From contig NZ_HG315690.1 in assembly GCF_000455345.1 (NCBI RefSeq), positions 2,493,360 through 2,557,359 of the forward strand: a stretch of 64,000 bases of DNA, in the 5' to 3' direction. Shown piece by piece: positions 60,582-64,000 of the stretch. The notes under the pieces are model-generated. The model had not been told where the DNA came from. It was given only the letters and a program-made list of their open reading frames with translations, and did no database searches. The DNA is from Halopiger goleimassiliensis. GTDB lineage: Archaea > Halobacteriota > Halobacteria > Halobacteriales > Natrialbaceae. How positions within the stretch are numbered: the stretch's first letter is position 1; each line of letters opens with the position of its first letter. A program made the translations under genes and the position numbers.

Positions 60582-61769
60582 ATGCCCCTCCAGACGCGCC
60601 GCCGTCTGCTCGAGTTGACCGGCGCGGCCGTCGCCGGCGGCCTCCTCGCCGGCTGTACCACCCGCGGAGCCTCGGCCGACGAACTGGAATCGATCGGGGG
60701 AGCGTGGCCCGTCGACGGTGCCGACGACGGTCGGACTCGCACCGTCGAGGACGCGCCCACCGACCCCGATGTGGTCTGGACGACCGACCTCGAGGGCGCT
60801 CGCTCGGCCGGAACGTCGTCGGTCGCCGACGAGCGCTGTTACGTGCCGGTCGACGCCGTCTCGGACCTGAACCGCCACCGACACCGGCTACACGCGCTGG
60901 ACGCGCGGACCGGCGAGGAGCGCTGGCGGGTGCCGCTCCGGGCGGAACTCAACGGACCGCCGGCGGTCGAGGCCGGTCGGATCGTCGTCAGCGGTCGTCC
61001 GGAGACAGAGCGGGGCCGAATCGCCGCGTTCGGCGAGCGCTACGGCGACGAGGAGTGGCTCTACGACGTCGACGCTCGCGTGACGGCCCCGCCGACGATC
61101 GGCGTCACGACGGTGTACTGTCCCGACTGGGCGGGTCGGGTCCACGCGCTCTCGATCGTGGACGGGGCCGTCCGCTGGTCCCGGTCCATCGGGGACGACG
61201 GGAACCGGCAGTTCGCCGGGCCAGCGGCCATCGACGACGACACGCTGTATCTGGGCGCACAGAGCGGACGGACCGGCGTGATCGCCGTCGACGCCGAGAC
61301 CGGCGACGAACTGTGGTCCCGGTCGACGGGTCCGGTGACCGCCGGACCGGTCGTCGACGGCGACCTCGTCGTCGTCCAATCGCACTCGCTCGTCTCGGCG
61401 TTCGACGCCGACGGCACCGAACGGTGGGAGTACAACGTTCCCGAGGCCCGTAGCACCCCTGGCTCGTACCCCCTCGCGGTGGACGACCGCCACGTCTACG
61501 TCGCGACTCGAGACCGCCTCCACGCGATCGATCGCCGCGGCGAACGGGCGTGGGCGTACGACACGACCGCCGACGCGACCGGTCCGCCGACGGTCGCCGG
61601 AGACGCGGTCCTCCTCGCCGAAGACGGCCAGCTGACGGCCGTTTCGCGAGCGACCGGCGACGCGGAGTGGACCGTCGACACCGACGGAACCGGGCCGGTG
61701 GTCACGACGCCGGGAGGGATCTTCGTGCGCACCCCGAACGGACGGGTCACGGCCCTGGGAACGGCCTAA
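60582..61769 (+). CDS. Tat-exported lipoprotein with a PQQ-type beta-propeller
   Basis: 395 residues from ATG 60582. Signal: TRRRLLELTGAAVAGGLLAGC with lipobox LAGC. Propeller blades end in LHALDARTGEERW, VHALSIVDGAVRW, VIAVDAETGDELW and LVSAFDADGTERW. No extra domain. Third propeller lipoprotein in this window (with 44171 and 48771); these may compete for or share partners at the cell surface. Confidence 0.88.
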   Translation: MPLQTRRRLLELTGAAVAGGLLAGCTTRGASADELESIGGAWPVDGADDGRTRTVEDAPTDPDVVWTTDLEGARSAGTSSVADERCYVPVDAVSDLNRHRHRLHALDARTGEERWRVPLRAELNGPPAVEAGRIVVSGRPETERGRIAAFGERYGDEEWLYDVDARVTAPPTIGVTTVYCPDWAGRVHALSIVDGAVRWSRSIGDDGNRQFAGPAAIDDDTLYLGAQSGRTGVIAVDAETGDELWSRSTGPVTAGPVVDGDLVVVQSHSLVSAFDADGTERWEYNVPEARSTPGSYPLAVDDRHVYVATRDRLHAIDRRGERAWAYDTTADATGPPTVAGDAVLLAEDGQLTAVSRATGDAEWTVDTDGTGPVVTTPGGIFVRTPNGRVTALGTA

Positions 61770-61806
61770 CGTGGGTCGAGGGCGGTGGCTCGAGCGGCGG
61801 CCTCGA

Positions 61807-62382
61807 CTACTCCGCTTCGCCGAGCCGGATCGCCATCTCCTGTTCGAAGCTCTCGGTGCCGGTCGCCTCGAAGCCGACCCGTTCGTAGAGGGCGATCGCC
61901 GGATTGTTCCACCGCTCGACGGTCAGCCAGACGCGTTCGATGCCGCTCTCGGCGGCGTGGCCGAGCAGCCCCTCGAGCAGTTGCGTCCCGATGCCCGCGC
62001 GCTGGTAGGCCTGGAGGACGAAGATCGCGAGTTCCCACTCGACGTCGCTGCGGTGCTCGATCGCGGACGGATCCTCGGTATCGGGGACGAGCATCGCGTG
62101 GCCGATCACGTCGCCGTCGTGGCGGGCGACGACGTTGACGCTGGACTCGCCGATGGCCTCGAGCCAGTCACGGATCCGTTCCTCGCCCGTCGGGGGGATC
62201 CCCTGGGCGCGGTCCTCGGGGTCGAACTGGACGTACATCGCGACGACGTCCTCGAGCGCCTCGTCGGCGAACTCCTCGAGGGCCTCGATCGTGATCGTGC
62301 GCCCCTCGCGATCCTCGAACGTAGTCGGCGGTGCCGGAAACGGTCCCGAGGGGTCGTCCGGGTACGTTCGCGCTCCGCTCAT
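61807..62382 (-). CDS. GNAT-family N-acetyltransferase
   Basis: 191 residues from ATG 62380-62382. GEERIRDWLEAIGESSVNVV leads into a GNAT core: GDVIGHAMLVPD, WELAIFVLQAYQRAGIGTQLLEGLLGHA (the Q/R-x-x-G-x-G/A acetyl-CoA motif) and ALYERVGFEATGTE. Substrate unknown. The next gene downstream in reading direction is only two bases from its start (62385), with which it probably forms a pair in the order usp-GNAT. Confidence 0.88.
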   Translation of the reverse strand: MSGARTYPDDPSGPFPAPPTTFEDREGRTITIEALEEFADEALEDVVAMYVQFDPEDRAQGIPPTGEERIRDWLEAIGESSVNVVARHDGDVIGHAMLVPDTEDPSAIEHRSDVEWELAIFVLQAYQRAGIGTQLLEGLLGHAAESGIERVWLTVERWNNPAIALYERVGFEATGTESFEQEMAIRLGEAE

Positions 62383-62384
62383 CG

Positions 62385-62753
62385 TTATCGCACCAGCTTG
62401 ACGGTCGTCGGCGCGTTCAACAGGACGAACTCGGCGATCGGTCCGAGCTGGATCTTCCCCATCGGCGACAGCGTCCCCCCGCCGATCACCAGTTGATCGA
62501 ACTCGCCCTGTTCGGCGTAATCGACCAGCGCACTGCCGGGGTCCCCCTCGAGCGTGACGAGTTCGGCCTCGACGTCGGCCTCCGCGAGCAACTCCTCGGC
62601 CTCCTCGTACATCTCGGCTTGCGATCGTTTCGCTTCGGGTTTCTCGACGACGGCGACGGTCAGATCGTCCCCGACAGCCTCGGTCCGCTCGATGGTCTGT
62701 CGGAGCGTCTTGATCGACTCGTCGCTGCCGCCGAGACCCACTAACACGTTCAT
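62385..62753 (-). CDS. Universal stress protein (small, variant)
   Basis: 122 residues from ATG 62751-62753. MNVLVGLGGSDESIKTLRQT is a UspA start with G in place of Asp after V-x-x; the end GEFDQLVIGGGTLSPMGKIQ LGPIAEFVLLNAPTTVKLV keeps part of the ATP-loop layout. Shorter than the other three. Immediately upstream of the GNAT gene with 2-base spacing, so co-transcribed. Confidence 0.85.
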   Translation of the reverse strand: MNVLVGLGGSDESIKTLRQTIERTEAVGDDLTVAVVEKPEAKRSQAEMYEEAEELLAEADVEAELVTLEGDPGSALVDYAEQGEFDQLVIGGGTLSPMGKIQLGPIAEFVLLNAPTTVKLVR

Positions 62754-63272
62754 ATCCACAGATGTGAGCCGATGGACGAAAATCGTTGCGCCGCTCGATC
62801 GGCGCGTCCGACGAGTCACCGGCCGCAGTCGAGAAAGCGCGTCGCTCGCGGACGATCGGTCGGCCCTCGAGCGCGTGGAGCGCTCGAGGAAAACAGCTCA
62901 AAAACGGCAGCCACAAGCGCGTATCGCGGCATGCACACAGGGTTCCGGCCTCGATGGGCTGAGGACCTCTCGGGTTGCGTTGGTGTCGTCGGTCGTATTC
63001 GTCGTCACCACCTCACCACCAGATAACACAATCCCACCTCCGACCTTCAACGGGCCGTTTGTTTTCTAAATGCCCCAAATACGTTTCTTATTCGAATTCG
63101 TTGTGCCGGACAATCGGTGTCGGTTCGGAATCGATCACCGACGGCTCGAATCGACCGGGGCATTGCGCCGTGGGCTCCCTGGGACCGCTCGAGCGGCGGC
63201 GTCGCCGTGACCGATTCACACACGTTGCGGATGACGACGCCGTTAAGACCGTGTGGTGAGTACGTCGAACGA
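62754..63272. other. Gene-free stretch before the AAA+ ATPase gene
   Basis: 519 bases, no convincing gene; several short frames are arginine-rich noise. An AT-rich patch (tttgttttctaaatgcccc, near 63060-63080, and acgtttcttattcg near 63081-63094) may be the promoter of the ATPase gene or of a leader. The left part carries the promoter for the usp-GNAT pair. Confidence 0.45.
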
Positions 63273-64000
63273 ATGAGTGATGCGGCACTCGACGTCGTCG
63301 AGTTTCTGCTTACGACGAGCGTCTACTCCGACGACAGGACCTTGGACGAGAACGACCTGCCGCCGTCGTACCGACAGGTGTACTGGACCGGCGGGGTCGA
63401 CAGCGACGACGACGGCGACGGGCGCTCGAGCCCCGCCGGCATCAGTCGGCCGCTGTCGGTGACGACGACGACCGCACGCGAGGCGACCGGCGTCGCCCAG
63501 CCCTGGGAGACGGTCTCGGACCTGATGTTCACCGAGCGCGACGAGTTCTCCGGCTCCCTGACGCTGGCCGATCGGGGGATGGCCGAACGGTGGTTCGCCG
63601 AGCGCGCAGACGACGAACGCCTGCTCGAGAACCCGACGCTCGCGAAACACTACGCGGACCACGAGGAGTTCGAGTTCGACGCCACCCACGAGGAAGCACG
63701 CGAGCGCAACCGGCCGATCCAGGCTGACCGCGTCTGGATCGACGGATTGCTCGATGAGTACTTCGACGAGGAGGAAGACGAGGAGATGCTCGACCTCGTC
63801 GAGGTGCGCGCGCCCGAGGAGGTCGACGTCACGCTCGACGAACTCGTGCTGACGGCCGATCAGGAGAACGAACTCGACAAGATCTCGAAGGCGATCGAAC
63901 ACCGCGACTACCTCTCCCAGATCGGCCTGCGCGAGATCGGCAAACTGCTGTTCGTCGGCCCTCCCGGAACGGGGAAAACGTCGACGGCCCAGGCGCTGGC
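63273..64000 (+). CDS. AAA+ ATPase, N-terminal part (runs off the window)
   Basis: About 242 residues visible from ATG 63273; no stop before the end. The Walker A motif GPPGTGKTS lies at residues 229-237, and the segment LDKISKAIEHRDYLSQIGLR just before is the usual lead-in to an AAA+ core. The N-terminal region is acidic with RPIQADRVWIDGLLDEYFDE and VDVTLDELVLTADQENELD, a domain I do not recognise. Haloarchaea have several Cdc48- and proteasome-like AAA proteins; the specific type cannot be told here. Confidence 0.85.
   Translation, partial: MSDAALDVVEFLLTTSVYSDDRTLDENDLPPSYRQVYWTGGVDSDDDGDGRSSPAGISRPLSVTTTTAREATGVAQPWETVSDLMFTERDEFSGSLTLADRGMAERWFAERADDERLLENPTLAKHYADHEEFEFDATHEEARERNRPIQADRVWIDGLLDEYFDEEEDEEMLDLVEVRAPEEVDVTLDELVLTADQENELDKISKAIEHRDYLSQIGLREIGKLLFVGPPGTGKTSTAQAL

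Noticed and set aside
62772-63069. Short frames before the AAA+ gene
   Set aside because: Arginine-rich, overlapping on several frames, no conserved motif; treated as non-coding.

Overview
The window reads as part of a haloarchaeal chromosome. It is GC-rich, nearly every protein is strongly acidic, and CTCGAG is very common. It carries archaeal hallmarks: aIF2-beta with a TRAM domain, Sec61-beta, HTH-10 (Bat-type) and AsnC/TRASH regulators, CobY and CbiZ cobamide enzymes, and many Tat-dependent lipoproteins. A member of the Natrialbales is my guess from the style of the sequence; nothing here proves it.

Layout. 1-5.7 kb: a truncated membrane sensor-kinase gene, two ferritin-like proteins, an M48-like membrane protease, a Tat lipoprotein and an AsnC-TRASH regulator. 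6-20.4 kb: a branched-chain amino acid cluster in the order leuA-ilvB-ilvN-ilvC-(91-aa protein)-leuC-leuD, with leuB about 5.8 kb further on. The stretch between leuD and leuB holds a von Willebrand factor A lipoprotein, two GIDE-like membrane paralogues, a surface protein with carboxypeptidase-regulatory-like repeats, and two decayed gene remnants. 20.9-26.9 kb: a tight minus-strand operon for cobamide salvage and nucleotide-loop assembly (HAD hydrolase, cbiB, cobS, cobY, cobT-like, cobD, cbiZ) in which most genes overlap by 4-16 bases. 27-36.6 kb: housekeeping genes (M24-family protein, aIF2-beta, a phosphoribosyltransferase, an NnrD-like protein, a methyltransferase, a class V aminotransferase, YchF, a Bat-like regulator). 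36.7-43.2 kb: MoeA fused to a periplasmic-binding-like domain, a MATE exporter, a serine hydrolase, a SHOCT protein and a thioredoxin. 43.3-64 kb: four universal stress proteins, three beta-propeller lipoproteins, a GCS2-like ligase, Sec61-beta, pdxT, a DUF151 nuclease-like protein with hisE, a cysteine-rich copper-binding helical bundle, a purple-acid-phosphatase-like protein, a YrdC-type enzyme, a HemG-like flavodoxin, a DHH phosphoesterase, and the start of an AAA+ ATPase that runs off the window.

How the genes work together. LeuA, IlvB/N, IlvC, LeuC/D and LeuB supply most steps of valine and leucine synthesis (and the shared isoleucine steps). CbiZ, CobD, CbiB, CobY, CobT and CobS rebuild a complete adenosylcobamide from scavenged cobinamide; only the final phosphatase is not obvious, and the HAD protein at the head of the operon is a candidate. 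Seven Tat/lipobox proteins point to substantial investment in the outer face of the membrane.

Points worth a second look: an apparent +1 frameshift in a six-G run just after the promoter-proximal ATG of leuA; a decayed paralogue of the surface protein with the same kind of defect in a six-C run; a near-identical 33-bp direct repeat bracketing the decaying part of the leuD-leuB interval; two inverted copies of a hairpin-rich repeat about 13 kb apart; a domain shared by two otherwise different lipoproteins; and a 3 x 28-bp tandem array. I did not find a convincing new multi-gene system. No tRNA, rRNA, CRISPR array, transposase or integrase was seen.
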